A stretch of DNA of 64,000 nucleotides from a bacterium (GCA_013824265.1 PNNO01000002.1:1-64000); one strand, 5' to 3'; counted from the stretch's first letter, positions 1 to 8,930 are shown. The notes: generated by a model from the letters alone, not told the origin. A program made the numbers and translations.

Positions 1-5
1 CTAAT

Positions 6-566
6 TTGTCGCTATTTGATGAGCAAAACAGCATGTCGGAATCACGGAACCTCAAAACGCAAAATGAAGATAAGTCAACCTTCTCGATGCAACTTTCGGA
101 TGAGGCGATTGTAAAATTGCGACTTTTGAAACAGAAACTGGAGAAGCGGCAAAAACAAGTTCTTTGTTGGGATGAGGTCGTCAAGCTAGCCACAGACGAG
201 CTTCTTAGCGAACCTGAAGTGCGTATAGTTAGGCAGAGGGCGCATGGGGTGCAACGGACACATGGGTTGCAGGGAGTGCGTGGGGTGCGTGGGGCGCAAG
301 CTTCACGAAACATTCCGGCCAAGGTGCGCAGGGAGCTACCAAAAGTCTGTGAAGTGCCGGGGTGCGGAAGGCCCGCGGATGCGATTCACCATCAAAACAG
401 GTGGGCGATTACGCATAAACACGAAAACTTACGTTCTTTATGTAAGGCGCATCATGAACTTGAGCATCAAAAAAAGACATATTCTGTGGACGAAAAGATG
501 CTCCAGTATTTAAGACCGGCACTACTGGTAGCCTCAAGGGGAATCGAACCCCTATTTCCGCCGTGA
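6..566 (+). CDS. HNH endonuclease family protein, possibly 5'-truncated by the window edge
   Basis: The C-terminal half carries an HNH-like zinc/nuclease motif: a CxxxxC pair (CEVPGC, about residues 115-120), the HH of AIHHQNRW and a final CKAHHELEH. The N-terminal third is a charged helical segment resembling the N-terminus of the remnant at 52.8 kb. Between them lies a low-complexity stretch with repeated HGVQ/VRG units encoded by GGGGTGCGTG-like repeats. The start used is a TTG, and the frame is open to the window edge, so the real start may lie outside. The last dozen codons (VASRGIEPLFPP) read the complementary strand of the tRNA-Glu gene and the stop lies inside it, so the natural C-terminus has probably been lost or replaced. 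HNH proteins cleave DNA; the target is unknown. Confidence 0.6.
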   Translation: MSLFDEQNSMSESRNLKTQNEDKSTFSMQLSDEAIVKLRLLKQKLEKRQKQVLCWDEVVKLATDELLSEPEVRIVRQRAHGVQRTHGLQGVRGVRGAQASRNIPAKVRRELPKVCEVPGCGRPADAIHHQNRWAITHKHENLRSLCKAHHELEHQKKTYSVDEKMLQYLRPALLVASRGIEPLFPP

Positions 567-600
567 GAAGGCGACGTCCTAACCATTAGACGATGAGGCC
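526..600 (-). tRNA. tRNA-Glu (CTC)
   Basis: Cloverleaf read on the minus strand: acceptor GGCCTCA pairs with TGAGGCT (one G-T pair), the anticodon stem TCGCC/GGCGG encloses loop TTCTCAC giving anticodon CTC, the T arm is AGGGG-TTCGATT-CCCCT, and the 3' CCA is encoded at 526-528. The 3' 41 bases overlap, in antisense, the end of the HNH reading frame. Confidence 0.95.
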
Positions 601-663
601 ATAACAATTGCTAACTAACTACTGACTGCTGACTGCCAATTGCTAATTACTAATACCTAATAT

Positions 664-691
664 TTGATTCGATTTCAATATGTAATATAAT
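664..691 (+). promoter_or_regulatory. Putative dnaJ promoter
   Basis: TTGATT (664-669) and TATAAT (686-691) are separated by 16 bases, 27 bases before the dnaJ ATG. No CIRCE-like inverted repeat is visible. The A+T-rich stretch before it (about 605-660) is a run of imperfect short repeats of the CTAACT/CTGACT/CTAATTACTAA type with no gene. Confidence 0.6.
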
Positions 692-718
692 GGGCTCCCA
701 ACTAATTTAAGATAGACC

Positions 719-1879
719 ATGTCGCAAAAAGACTTTTACAGCACGCTCGGAGTTGAGAAAAACGCGTCCGATCAGGATATAAAGAAGGCATACAGGAAAC
801 TCGCGCAGAAATATCACCCTGACAAAAACGAAGGCAATAAAGAGGCGGAAAGTAAATTTAAAGAAATAAGTGAGGCCTACGAAACACTTTCAGACAAACA
901 AAAGCGTAGTTTTTACGATCAATTCGGATCGACCCAAGGTGCGAGCGGAGGCGGTTCTTCCGGATTCGGCGGATACTCCGGAAACGCTCAGGGGTTTGAT
1001 TTTTCATCATTCGGCGGAGGCTTTTCGGATATTTTTGAAAGCTTTTTTAACGGCGGCGCGGGAAGTGGTGGCGGTGGAGGCAGAAGAAGACAACGTGGTC
1101 CGGTTCGCGGAGACGACATTGAAGCAAATATAAAGATAACTTTTGAAGAAAGTGTAAAAGGGACGAGCAGAGAACTGGAAGTAACAAAAGCCGATAAATG
1201 CAGCAATTGCGGAGGAAACGGCGCGGAACCGGGCACTAAAATAATAACTTGCAAAACATGTGGCGGGACAGGCGAAATTAGAGAAGTAAGACAAACAATC
1301 CTCGGACAAATGGCCACCTCCAGAGCATGCGATCAATGCAACGGGGAAGGACGAACCCCGGAAAAAAAGTGTAGCGTATGCCACGGAACCACAAGAACAA
1401 GAGTTTCCGAAAAAGTTAAAGTTAAAATTCCGGCAGGGATAAGCAACGATTCGACAATTCGCCTAAGCGGTAAAGGAGAAGCGGGAATAAACGGAGGATC
1501 GTACGGAGATTTATACCTTCATATAACCGTAACCCCAAGCAAAGACTTTTTACGAAGCGGAGACGATATCCACGCCGAACATACAATCCACCTTGTTCAG
1601 GGTGTACTCGGCGACGAAATCGATATAAGAACCGTATACGGAAAAATAAAATTAAGAATACCGGAAGGAACACCGAGCGGAAAAGTCTTCAAATTAAAAG
1701 GATATGGAATGCCAAGAGTAAACTCGCAACACAAAGGAGACCACTATCTTAAAATAATACTCGACATACCGGAAAAGCTTTCACGTAAAGAAAAACAGCT
1801 TTACGCTGAACTGGCAAAGGAGGCAAAACTCGATTTAAAACCGGGAGGGAAACCCGGATTTTTCGATCAATTTAAATAG
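719..1879 (+). CDS. dnaJ: Chaperone protein DnaJ (Hsp40, type I)
   Basis: Cytoplasmic co-chaperone that delivers unfolded clients to DnaK and stimulates its ATPase. All type I parts are visible in order: J domain with the HPD tripeptide at residues 33-35, a Gly/Phe-rich linker (about 75-130), four zinc-finger repeats from about residue 161 ([32 protein letters not shown]), then the C-terminal substrate-binding domains. The length, 386 residues, is normal. It has its own promoter-like sequence upstream. dnaK and grpE are not adjacent, so dnaJ is separated from the usual heat-shock cluster here. Confidence 0.97.
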   Translation: MSQKDFYSTLGVEKNASDQDIKKAYRKLAQKYHPDKNEGNKEAESKFKEISEAYETLSDKQKRSFYDQFGSTQGASGGGSSGFGGYSGNAQGFDFSSFGGGFSDIFESFFNGGAGSGGGGGRRRQRGPVRGDDIEANIKITFEESVKGTSRELEVTKADKCSNCGGNGAEPGTKIITCKTCGGTGEIREVRQTILGQMATSRACDQCNGEGRTPEKKCSVCHGTTRTRVSEKVKVKIPAGISNDSTIRLSGKGEAGINGGSYGDLYLHITVTPSKDFLRSGDDIHAEHTIHLVQGVLGDEIDIRTVYGKIKLRIPEGTPSGKVFKLKGYGMPRVNSQHKGDHYLKIILDIPEKLSRKEKQLYAELAKEAKLDLKPGGKPGFFDQFK

Positions 1880-1961
1880 ACCTGCGTCAGCCCCGCACGA
1901 GGGTGCGCTTGCCAAAATAAAAAAGATATTATACGATGCTGGTTGATCTAACATATGTTTT

Positions 1962-2534
1962 ATGGACTTGCGTCTGACGTGGGATTTACTGATTATAGTA
2001 TTTTTTGGGATCATCGTTGCTTACAGCTTTATAATAGGCAGAAACGGCAATTTAAAAGTGATTCTTGCGACTTATGTCGGAGCTTTTTTCGCTGACGCGG
2101 TCGGTAATATTTTTGGAGCCACAATGATTCAATCGGAAAATTTTATGAGACTTTTACGACTTTTTTATATATCAACACCTGAGCAAGCTGTAGTTTTAAT
2201 GAAGGTTTTAACCTTTATGACGATAATAGTTCTTTTGTCCGTTAAAGGATCTTATTCGGTAGACGTTGTGAGCAACAGGTCAGCCGGAGTAAGACTTTTC
2301 TTAAATATGATTTTTGGATTTTTGAACGCCTGTTTAATAGTAAGCATTTCACTTATATTCATTTCCGGCTCTTCTTTTATAGCCGGAGGAGCAACAATAA
2401 GTCCCGCTTTCCAGGACATTTACAATCAGTCGAATTTGGCAAAATCGCTTATAAACAACTATAGCATTTGGTTTATGCTTCCGGCCTTCGCATTCCTTTC
2501 GATGAGTCTGGCCTCTGATAAATCAGAAAATTAG
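1962..2534 (+). CDS. CvpA-like integral membrane protein
   Basis: A 190-residue hydrophobic protein with about four to five predicted membrane helices (around residues 8-25, 30-50, 78-93, 110-135 and 165-182). The arrangement of a first helix, a glycine-containing loop (IIGRNGNL) and a second helix with polar residues resembles the CvpA (colicin V production) family, whose members lie in the inner membrane and whose function is poorly defined. The similarity is weak and by eye, so the family assignment is tentative. It stands alone between dnaJ and tRNA-Lys. The start is an ATG; an earlier ATG at 1955 is out of frame. Confidence 0.5.
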   Translation: MDLRLTWDLLIIVFFGIIVAYSFIIGRNGNLKVILATYVGAFFADAVGNIFGATMIQSENFMRLLRLFYISTPEQAVVLMKVLTFMTIIVLLSVKGSYSVDVVSNRSAGVRLFLNMIFGFLNACLIVSISLIFISGSSFIAGGATISPAFQDIYNQSNLAKSLINNYSIWFMLPAFAFLSMSLASDKSEN

Positions 2535-2586
2535 CTTGCCATACCGGGGATATATTCATAGAATGTCTAGGCATTCAAACGCACAT

Positions 2587-2662
2587 GGGTCATTAGCTCA
2601 GTTGGTAGAGCGGCTCCCTTTTAAGGAGATGGTCGCAGGTTCAAGTCCCGCATGACCCACCA
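2587..2662 (+). tRNA. tRNA-Lys (TTT)
   Basis: Acceptor GGGTCAT pairs with ATGACCC, the D arm is GCTC-AGTTGGTA-GAGC, the anticodon loop CTTTTAA gives TTT, the T arm is intact and CCA is encoded at 2660-2662. The stop codon of the convergent minus-strand gene begins at the next base. Confidence 0.96.
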
Positions 2663-3742
2663 TCAGTTGCGAGTTTTGGTGAGCAACCTTTTAAGTACAA
2701 CGCCCTGAACTTCTTCGGCGCCAAACACACAGCCGTCTTTTTGGAGTTCATGCGGATCACGATTCCATTCCCATTTTCTTGACTCAACAATTTCAAAATC
2801 AGGCATGTGCTTTTCAGCCATTCTGGCTATATCTCCATCCATGCATTTAAAACGTGGAATCATAAGCTCTTCAACAACATAATCGCCGCCAAAGTCACGA
2901 ATTCGCTCTTCTTGTGGCAAGTCTCCCTTTTCTTCCATAGCCTGAAGTAATTCAAAATGAGCTTTGCTAACCTTTCCTCTGTAAAGCAGTGTACTATCGG
3001 AAGCCACAAAAACAGCCCCATTTGGTTTAGTCATTTGCGACAGAACGTCAAAATGATCCTTTGTTATAACTCCATGAACATCTCTTTCCAAATCTTCCCA
3101 TAAACCTATAGAAACTTCTTGTTTTTCCAACAAATCATCACGAAGTTTTTCAATCTGTATCTCAAAAACAGCAAGAATTTGGCTCAAGATACAATCGGAA
3201 ACGACAACGTCATACTGTTTTTCCGGTATTTGACGGCCATCCAAAGCTCCAAAGATTGCTTTAAGAATAGCCTCAATAAGTTTCTGTTCTCTTCCGGGAC
3301 CAACCGGAGCAAAGTCACTCGTAAAATCCGATCTTATTCCATTAAACTTTTTAAAAACATTTTTAAGCATAAAAGTTACATCTGCAACAACCGGATTAAA
3401 ATTGGCAAAATTTATTGCCTCCGGCATTATGCTGTTAATTCTCGATTTAACGTAGCCTATTGCGATTTCAAGGCCATTTGCATCAAGATCGTAAAGATCT
3501 ATATTTTTAACACTCCCTCTTTGCATCACTTCAAGCAAACGAATGTCGTTACATTTTCCGGCACCAAAAATCGCAATATCCTGCGGATTCCAAACATTGC
3601 TTAAAGCTTCCTGTGTACCCCATGTCATTCCGGCCTTATGTTCAGTCCAATATTTTTCACTATCTTCTTGAGAGATATCAGAAGACCCGACAACCTCTAT
3701 TTGTCTTAAAAACGATTCAGGATATTCGGTGTTTTGTATCAT
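2663..3742 (-). CDS. SAM-dependent methyltransferase-like protein, function unknown
   Basis: A 359-residue soluble protein. Around residues 55-90 it has a glycine-rich strand-loop (IAIFGAGKCNDIRLLE) followed by an acidic strand end (IDLYDLD), the pattern of motifs I and II of class I SAM-binding Rossmann folds. A later YDVVVSDCILSQIL segment could be the motif IV strand. There is no signal peptide or membrane helix. The substrate cannot be told. The gene is monocistronic, convergent on tRNA-Lys, and its stop codon abuts the tRNA CCA. It could equally be a non-catalytic Rossmann-fold protein. Confidence 0.45.
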   Translation of the reverse strand: MIQNTEYPESFLRQIEVVGSSDISQEDSEKYWTEHKAGMTWGTQEALSNVWNPQDIAIFGAGKCNDIRLLEVMQRGSVKNIDLYDLDANGLEIAIGYVKSRINSIMPEAINFANFNPVVADVTFMLKNVFKKFNGIRSDFTSDFAPVGPGREQKLIEAILKAIFGALDGRQIPEKQYDVVVSDCILSQILAVFEIQIEKLRDDLLEKQEVSIGLWEDLERDVHGVITKDHFDVLSQMTKPNGAVFVASDSTLLYRGKVSKAHFELLQAMEEKGDLPQEERIRDFGGDYVVEELMIPRFKCMDGDIARMAEKHMPDFEIVESRKWEWNRDPHELQKDGCVFGAEEVQGVVLKRLLTKTRN

Positions 3743-3807
3743 TTAAAATATGTATCCAATATTACGAGAGCGTATTATCTGTATTTTTTAAAATTTTGTC
3801 AAAATAT

Positions 3808-3840
3808 AAAAAAAGCCCCTCGGAAACCGAGAGGCTTTTT
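3808..3840 (-). terminator. Rho-independent terminator after the cold-shock gene
   Basis: An imperfect hairpin with arms GCCCCTCGG and CCGAGAGGC around an AAA loop has a T-tract on each side; on the minus strand it ends in a long run of T. It lies directly downstream of the cold-shock gene and may also serve the opposite strand. Confidence 0.75.
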
Positions 3841-3856
3841 TGGTAGTTTTACTAAC

Positions 3857-4060
3857 CTATTTAACTAGGCTAACTTTTACGGCGTTTGGACCTTTAGGAC
3901 CATTAGCGACTTCGAAAGTCAGCTTGTCCCCTTCTCTAAGGTCTTCGTATCTTACGCCTACAAGTTCGTTCGAATGGAAGAAAAGATCCTTTTCTTCTCC
4001 CTCTCGAGAGATGAATCCAAATCCCTTATCCGTAAGACGAGCTATAGTTCCTTCTTGCAT
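3857..4060 (-). CDS. csp: Cold-shock domain protein
   Basis: A 67-residue single cold-shock domain (OB fold) that binds single-stranded RNA/DNA and acts as an RNA chaperone. Both RNA-binding motifs are visible: RNP1 KGFGFI (residues 12-17) and RNP2 DLFFHSN (about 25-31). The family-typical VANGPKGPNA loop is near the end. The gene has its own promoter, a 5' leader of about 95 bases and a terminator, so it is monocistronic. A long leader is common among cold-shock genes, where it controls translation by temperature-dependent folding; that role here is inference. Confidence 0.96.
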   Translation of the reverse strand: MQEGTIARLTDKGFGFISREGEEKDLFFHSNELVGVRYEDLREGDKLTFEVANGPKGPNAVKVSLVK

Positions 4061-4161
4061 TTTTCAATGTGTAAGAAAAATAATTAGAATATCAAACTTT
4101 GAATGTCTAAAATGAAACTCGACTATGCTCCCCTTGGACAACAAAACGATTTGACGCGAGG

Positions 4162-4191
4162 AGTGTATCACTAGTTCGCTTATTTAGTCAA
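4162..4191 (-). promoter_or_regulatory. Promoter of the cold-shock gene
   Basis: On the minus strand TTGACT and TACACT are separated by 18 bases. Predicted initiation is near 4155, leaving an untranslated leader of about 95 bases before the ATG at 4060. Confidence 0.75.
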
Positions 4192-4227
4192 GGAACTCTG
4201 GCATTCATAAATTTTTGCATCCCAAGA

Positions 4228-5571
4228 CTAACGCATCATACTACCTCTATCTTGCAAACCTCTTGCTTTAACATTCTCAGATTGAACGTGTAACTTTTCC
4301 ATATTATCAATGCCGAGCTTATACATTTCTTTACCCACATCGTTAAGCATTTTTAAATCAGCATTTTCTTTGTAAAATTTAGCCATTTTGTTATTTTCGA
4401 AAATTTCACCAAGATTATTTGGATTTTCCTTAATAGCCGCTTCCATGTTTTTCTTAAACTCATTATCAGCCGGCAAATGTTTAATTGTACTCAAGAAAAG
4501 CAAATGCATTGCAAATTGATACGAAGGATTAACAGGTTTGTTTTCACTAACATAGCCAAGCATAATTGTTGGATCTGTTGCAGTTTGAAGTTCAGCTCCA
4601 ATTGCACATAATTCATGGACCGAGTTATACCTCATTGCTCCTCCAATACTAATCGAAACCCCGTCTGCAAGTTGATAAACCTGTTTAATATCAAATGTGT
4701 TCGATACCATATCTGGAAATCTTCTAAACAAATGTATATGTATCGACTCGTGAAATCTTGTGCCTCGATCAAGCTCTCCGCGAATCTTTTGCTTACGCTT
4801 AGAGTCGACAACATTTAATTTACTAATAAAATTATCCTGTTTTTTAGCGACAATATCTGGCCAGATAATAACCGAAGATCCGTTCTCTCCCATAACCTGG
4901 CTTATTACGTCGCTTGGATTTTGATCCTTAACCAAGGCATCTCCGATCGAATGAATGCGCCCTTCGTTAATATCATTTATAAAAATATCTTTGCTTTCAC
5001 GCACTTTATAAAGATTCGCCTTTGGATAAGGGTTGCCCCCTCCCAAATAAAGCAATCTACCTTCCGGAATTAAAAATTTATTTACGTAATCAATCAAACA
5101 ATCAGCTTGTCCATTACACATTACTTGAAGCTCAGACAAGTAATTTTGGAATTCCGGAGCAAGAGCTTGAATAATATCCAAGAGTTTCATAAAAAGACCA
5201 TCATAAGCTTCTTTAGCCCCATCTTCTTTATCCTTGTAAGCGGAAAAGTGTTTTTCAAGTTCCGACACAAACTTTTTTCTTAATACAGGAAGGTTCTTTT
5301 TATCGAATCCGGTGGGCAGCTGCGGCTCATCAAACGAAGTTGAAGATTTAAATTCAACGTTAGGAAGCGCGTATTTATCGTACTCAACCTTCTCGGGAGA
5401 AGAATCTTTCTTATCGCAACCAACAGCAAACGCAGCCACCAAAAGCGCCGCCTGTTTTAAAAAAGTTCGTCGCGAAAGATCAACAATTCCGACAGTTTCA
5501 TCTGGATTTCTTTGTAGACTTTCTTGCCGAGTTCCTTTTGGTAAAACTTCGGATCTAAAATTATCATTCAT
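4228..5571 (-). CDS. Tat-type lipoprotein with an HExxH zinc-protease motif
   Basis: The 447-residue product has a twin-arginine motif (SRRTFLK, about residues 33-39), a hydrophobic stretch and a lipobox (AVGC, Cys near residue 52), so it is probably exported folded and lipid-anchored. Around residue 265-270 lies FHESIH, an HExxH zinc-binding motif, followed about 50 residues later by a HELCAIGAEL segment that could supply a further ligand. This suggests a gluzincin-like metallopeptidase, but no named family is recognisable. A CxxxxxC pair (CNGQADC) lies mid-protein. The gene is monocistronic. Function and substrate are unknown; the export signal is well supported, the enzymatic role is inference. 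Confidence 0.7.
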   Translation of the reverse strand: MNDNFRSEVLPKGTRQESLQRNPDETVGIVDLSRRTFLKQAALLVAAFAVGCDKKDSSPEKVEYDKYALPNVEFKSSTSFDEPQLPTGFDKKNLPVLRKKFVSELEKHFSAYKDKEDGAKEAYDGLFMKLLDIIQALAPEFQNYLSELQVMCNGQADCLIDYVNKFLIPEGRLLYLGGGNPYPKANLYKVRESKDIFINDINEGRIHSIGDALVKDQNPSDVISQVMGENGSSVIIWPDIVAKKQDNFISKLNVVDSKRKQKIRGELDRGTRFHESIHIHLFRRFPDMVSNTFDIKQVYQLADGVSISIGGAMRYNSVHELCAIGAELQTATDPTIMLGYVSENKPVNPSYQFAMHLLFLSTIKHLPADNEFKKNMEAAIKENPNNLGEIFENNKMAKFYKENADLKMLNDVGKEMYKLGIDNMEKLHVQSENVKARGLQDRGSMMR

Positions 5572-5629
5572 TTTTAATGATTAACTAAAAAGATACCATC
5601 CTAACACTTAGGGTGGTTTTGTCAAGACA

Positions 5630-5706
5630 TGGTGTATCCGGCGGGATTTGAACCCACGACCTCAGCCTCCGCAGGGCTGCGCTCTATCCAACTGAGCTAC
5701 GGATAC
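5630..5706 (-). tRNA. tRNA-Arg (GCG)
   Basis: Acceptor GTATCCG pairs with CGGATAC, D arm GCTC/GAGC, anticodon stem CAGCC/GGCTG with loop CTGCGGA giving anticodon GCG, and CCA encoded at 5630-5632. The anticodon is unusual: most bacteria read CGU/CGC/CGA with an ACG anticodon edited to inosine. Confidence 0.94.
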
Positions 5707-5722
5707 ATAGCTGCTCGCAATT

Positions 5723-5798
5723 TGGAGGCGACGGTGGGGATCGAACCCACGAATAACGGTTTTGCAAACCGCTGCCTTAGCCACTTGGCTACGTCGCC
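5723..5798 (-). tRNA. tRNA-Cys (GCA)
   Basis: Acceptor GGCGACG pairs with CGTCGCC, the anticodon loop TTGCAAA gives GCA, the T arm is GTGGG-TTCGATC-CCCAC and CCA is encoded at 5723-5725. It lies 16 bases upstream of tRNA-Arg on the same strand, so the two are probably co-transcribed. Confidence 0.95.
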
Positions 5799-5905
5799 AT
5801 TTAAAACGGTGCCTCTTATTATTAACATTTATTGCATTTTCTTGCAAAAAAAATTTCACGCCTTTAGAATACGCAAGAAGATTCAACCAAAGATAACCCA
5901 AAATC

Positions 5906-6928
5906 ATGTCAGTCCCTTTTATTTTTAAAGATTTATTCTTTAAAGAGGTAGCCAAAAAAGGCATCGGGATGGTTAGTTGTCATGCGCACATAGACCGCGC
6001 TTTTACAATAACCGAGGAAATGTGGGTCCAAGCAATGGAACTGATGGAAAAGAAATGGACTCTTATGCGAGATTTAAAAAAGACTGAAGAATACTTTGAA
6101 AGCATGGAGAAAAGATTCGACATGTATATTCAAAACATGAAAGAACAAGGAATCGTCGCGTGCAGAACTCATGTTGACGCGGACAGCATTGTAGGACTTC
6201 GGGTAGTCGAGATTGCGGCAAAAATAAGAGACAAATACAAAGCAGATGGATCTTTTATTTTACAGCTTGTACCTCAACCTTTGGAAGGATTTTTAAATGA
6301 AGACGCTACCGATTTTGATAAGTCAAAAATAGATACTTACGAAAAAGCCTGTGCAATATGCGACGTCGTTGGAGGTCTTCCTTCCCGCGACAGAAAATTA
6401 AAAGGCACACAAGGAGACACAAAACACGCTGACGTACTTTTTTCGATCGCCAAAAATCTTGGAAAAGATCTTGATATACACATAGATCAGGAAAACAATC
6501 CGGACGAAAAAGACACGGAAATGATTTTAAACAAAGTCATCGAACATAATTATCCGGGACATTTAACAATTCTTCACGGAATTTCTTTGGCATGCCAAAC
6601 GGAAGAGTACAGAAAAAAAATGTATGAACTTTATAAAGAAACCGGGACAAATTGTACGGTTAGTCCACGCGCCGCAATTGGCATGACACAGCTAAAAGAT
6701 AAATTTGCTCCTGTGCATAATTCAATCGCTCCGGCAGTGGAGATGATGGAGGCCGGAATAAATGTTTCGATAGGAACAGACAATATAAGCGACATATTCA
6801 TTCCGAATTCAAATGGAGATTTATGGGATGAAATAAATCTATTCGCAGATGCCGTTCGACTTTACGACGTCGAAAAACTTGCGACAATCGCGTGCGAAAA
6901 CGGACATCGCACCATGAAGATATCTTAA
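5906..6928 (+). CDS. Amidohydrolase / cytosine-deaminase-like metal-dependent hydrolase
   Basis: A 340-residue TIM-barrel hydrolase of the amidohydrolase superfamily. Metal-binding signatures appear in the expected order: HAHID (HxH, about residues 26-30), a DIHIDQ strand end near residue 193, LHG near 223, and GTDN near 290. Cytosine deaminase and related deaminases of cyclic amidines have this layout, but the substrate cannot be fixed from the sequence. It is the first gene of a tight operon and is followed by argH after 11 bases. A pairing with argH might hint at arginine- or guanidine-related chemistry; that is speculation. Confidence 0.75.
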   Translation: MSVPFIFKDLFFKEVAKKGIGMVSCHAHIDRAFTITEEMWVQAMELMEKKWTLMRDLKKTEEYFESMEKRFDMYIQNMKEQGIVACRTHVDADSIVGLRVVEIAAKIRDKYKADGSFILQLVPQPLEGFLNEDATDFDKSKIDTYEKACAICDVVGGLPSRDRKLKGTQGDTKHADVLFSIAKNLGKDLDIHIDQENNPDEKDTEMILNKVIEHNYPGHLTILHGISLACQTEEYRKKMYELYKETGTNCTVSPRAAIGMTQLKDKFAPVHNSIAPAVEMMEAGINVSIGTDNISDIFIPNSNGDLWDEINLFADAVRLYDVEKLATIACENGHRTMKIS

Positions 6929-6939
6929 AACTACACCCC

Positions 6940-8268
6940 ATGACAAAGAAGCCGATAAAAAGAAAGATATGGTTTAAAAAACAAACTGTAGAGATTGATC
7001 CTCAGGTTGAAAACTACAACGCCGGAGAAGATATAATCTACGACCAGGTAATGATTCCAAATGATGTTTTCGGTTCAAGGATGTACGCACGGCTTTTACA
7101 AAAACACGGCATAATAACAAAAAAAGAGCTTGGGCAATTGGAAAATGGGCTTGATGAAATTCTGAAACTGTACGCGGATGGGAAGTTCCAACTAAAAGTT
7201 GAAGATGAGGATTGTCATACAAAAATTGAAGATTACCTTATTAAGAAACTTGGTTCGACAGGCAAAAAGATTCATACGGCACGTTCACGAAACGACCAGG
7301 TGCTTGTAATGATGAGACTTTACTTAAAAGATCAGTCGATAGAGTTAAGCAAACTTGCTTTGAAGCTTGCAAAGGACCTTCTTGCCACGGCAAAAAAATA
7401 CGAATTCACTCCAATGCCGGGATACACACACATGCAAAAAGCTATGCCTACAACAGTAGGTACGTGGCTTGCAGCTTTTGTTGAAAGTTTGCTGGACGAT
7501 ACAAGAATCTTAAAAGCGATCACCGAAGAATTGGTTGATCAAAATCCTCTTGGATCAGGAGCGGGATATGGATCACCTTTTAGCTTCGACAGAGACTGGC
7601 TGTCCAAGCAACTTGGCTTTAAAAGGACACAAAACAACGTAATTTACTGCCAAAATTCACGCGGAAAAATCGAAGGGATGGTTCTTGAATCATGCGTTCA
7701 GATGATGCTTACATTAAACAAGTTGGCTTCGGACCTACTTTTCTTCACAACACAGGAATTTCACTTTTTCGATATTAATGACTCAATCGCAACAGGATCT
7801 TCAATCATGCCTCAAAAGAAAAATCTTGACGTGGCAGAGCTTATTCGCGGAAGAACAGCAACAGTTGTCGCCTGCAAAAACGAACTTTTGATGAATATCA
7901 TGCACAAGATTTCCGGTTATCACCGTGATGGACAGGAGATAAAAAGACCTCTTTTCCTTGGCTTAAAATACACAAAATCATCTTTGGAAGTTATGTCGGT
8001 AATTATAAAAAACATTACACCGCGTGTGGATGTTTTGTATGACGCAATGACACCTGAACTTTTTGCAGCCCACAAAGCATTTGAACAGGTTAAAAAGGGA
8101 GTTCCTTTTAGAGACGCCTATATAGAAGTTGGCGCAAATCTGGACAAAATTAAAGTAACCAGAAAAGATATGGACAGAATGTTAAGAGAATCAACACATC
8201 AAGGCGGAACAGGGAATTTGGGCTTAAAAAAGCTCGAAAAAGAAATCGCGAATCTTTCACGCAATTAA
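6940..8268 (+). CDS. argH: Argininosuccinate lyase (fumarase/aspartase superfamily)
   Basis: Cleaves argininosuccinate to arginine and fumarate. The superfamily signature [12 protein letters not shown] is present about two-thirds through the protein, along with the ASL-typical HTARSRNDQ and the [16 protein letters not shown] loop. With the ATG at 6940 the protein has 442 residues, a normal length; an upstream in-frame GTG would overlap the preceding gene and add 16 unconserved residues. No argG, argF or carbamoyl-phosphate genes occur in the window, so whether it supports arginine synthesis is unknown. It lies second in the operon, 11 bases from each neighbour. Confidence 0.9.
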   Translation: MTKKPIKRKIWFKKQTVEIDPQVENYNAGEDIIYDQVMIPNDVFGSRMYARLLQKHGIITKKELGQLENGLDEILKLYADGKFQLKVEDEDCHTKIEDYLIKKLGSTGKKIHTARSRNDQVLVMMRLYLKDQSIELSKLALKLAKDLLATAKKYEFTPMPGYTHMQKAMPTTVGTWLAAFVESLLDDTRILKAITEELVDQNPLGSGAGYGSPFSFDRDWLSKQLGFKRTQNNVIYCQNSRGKIEGMVLESCVQMMLTLNKLASDLLFFTTQEFHFFDINDSIATGSSIMPQKKNLDVAELIRGRTATVVACKNELLMNIMHKISGYHRDGQEIKRPLFLGLKYTKSSLEVMSVIIKNITPRVDVLYDAMTPELFAAHKAFEQVKKGVPFRDAYIEVGANLDKIKVTRKDMDRMLRESTHQGGTGNLGLKKLEKEIANLSRN

Positions 8269-8279
8269 CAATTTTTAAA

Positions 8280-8930
8280 ATGGATTTTTACATTGATACC
8301 GCAAATCTTGAAGACATTAAAAAATATAACGCTCTTGGAGTAGTTGACGGCGTTACCACAAATCCGTCTTTAATAGCGAAAGAAGGAGTTTCTCTGGAGA
8401 AAAGAATCAAGGAAATCGTTGAGGTTGTTAACGGACCAATAAGTACAGAAGTAATAGCGACTGATGCCGAAGGCATGCTTGAAGAAGCCAGAAAATACGC
8501 TTCATGGCATAAAAATATAGTCGTAAAAATACCAATGACGGTAGAAGGAATGAAGGCTTTAAAAGTGCTTTCAAAAGAAGGAATAAAGGTAAATGTAACT
8601 TTGATTTTCTCTGCCGGACAGGCTTTGATTGCGGCAAAAAACGGAGCCGCTTACGTAAGTCCTTTTGTTGGAAGACTTGATGATATTTCGGAAGACGGAA
8701 TGGCGCTTGTTCATGAAATAACTACAATTTACGGAAATTACGATTTTGATACAAAGATAATAGTGGCCAGCGTAAGACATCCAAGACATGTTGTAGAGGC
8801 CGCAATGATGGGAGCGGATATAGCTACAATCCCTTCCGATATTATGGACAAATTATTCAAACATCCTTTAACGGACAAAGGAGTTGCAGCGTTTTTAGCT
8901 GACTGGGAAAAAGTTAAAAATCTTCAATAA
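8280..8930 (+). CDS. tal: Transaldolase of the small fructose-6-phosphate-aldolase-like (TalC) type
   Basis: Interconverts sedoheptulose-7-phosphate and glyceraldehyde-3-phosphate with erythrose-4-phosphate and fructose-6-phosphate, or acts as a fructose-6-phosphate aldolase. The 216-residue length matches the short family. Visible signatures are the N-terminal [23 protein letters not shown] and the Schiff-base lysine in VVKIPMT (about residues 82-88), plus the [11 protein letters not shown] motif. It is followed without a gap by pgi, consistent with a joint role in sugar-phosphate metabolism. Confidence 0.95.
   Translation: MDFYIDTANLEDIKKYNALGVVDGVTTNPSLIAKEGVSLEKRIKEIVEVVNGPISTEVIATDAEGMLEEARKYASWHKNIVVKIPMTVEGMKALKVLSKEGIKVNVTLIFSAGQALIAAKNGAAYVSPFVGRLDDISEDGMALVHEITTIYGNYDFDTKIIVASVRHPRHVVEAAMMGADIATIPSDIMDKLFKHPLTDKGVAAFLADWEKVKNLQ

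Noticed and set aside
988-1384. Long reading frames antisense to dnaJ
   Set aside because: They mirror the glycine-rich and zinc-finger codons of dnaJ and have low-complexity products without start signals or homology patterns.
1880-1930. CGCAC-GAGG-GTGCG hairpin after dnaJ as a terminator
   Set aside because: The stem is short and is followed by A-rich bases and not by a T-tract on the coding strand.
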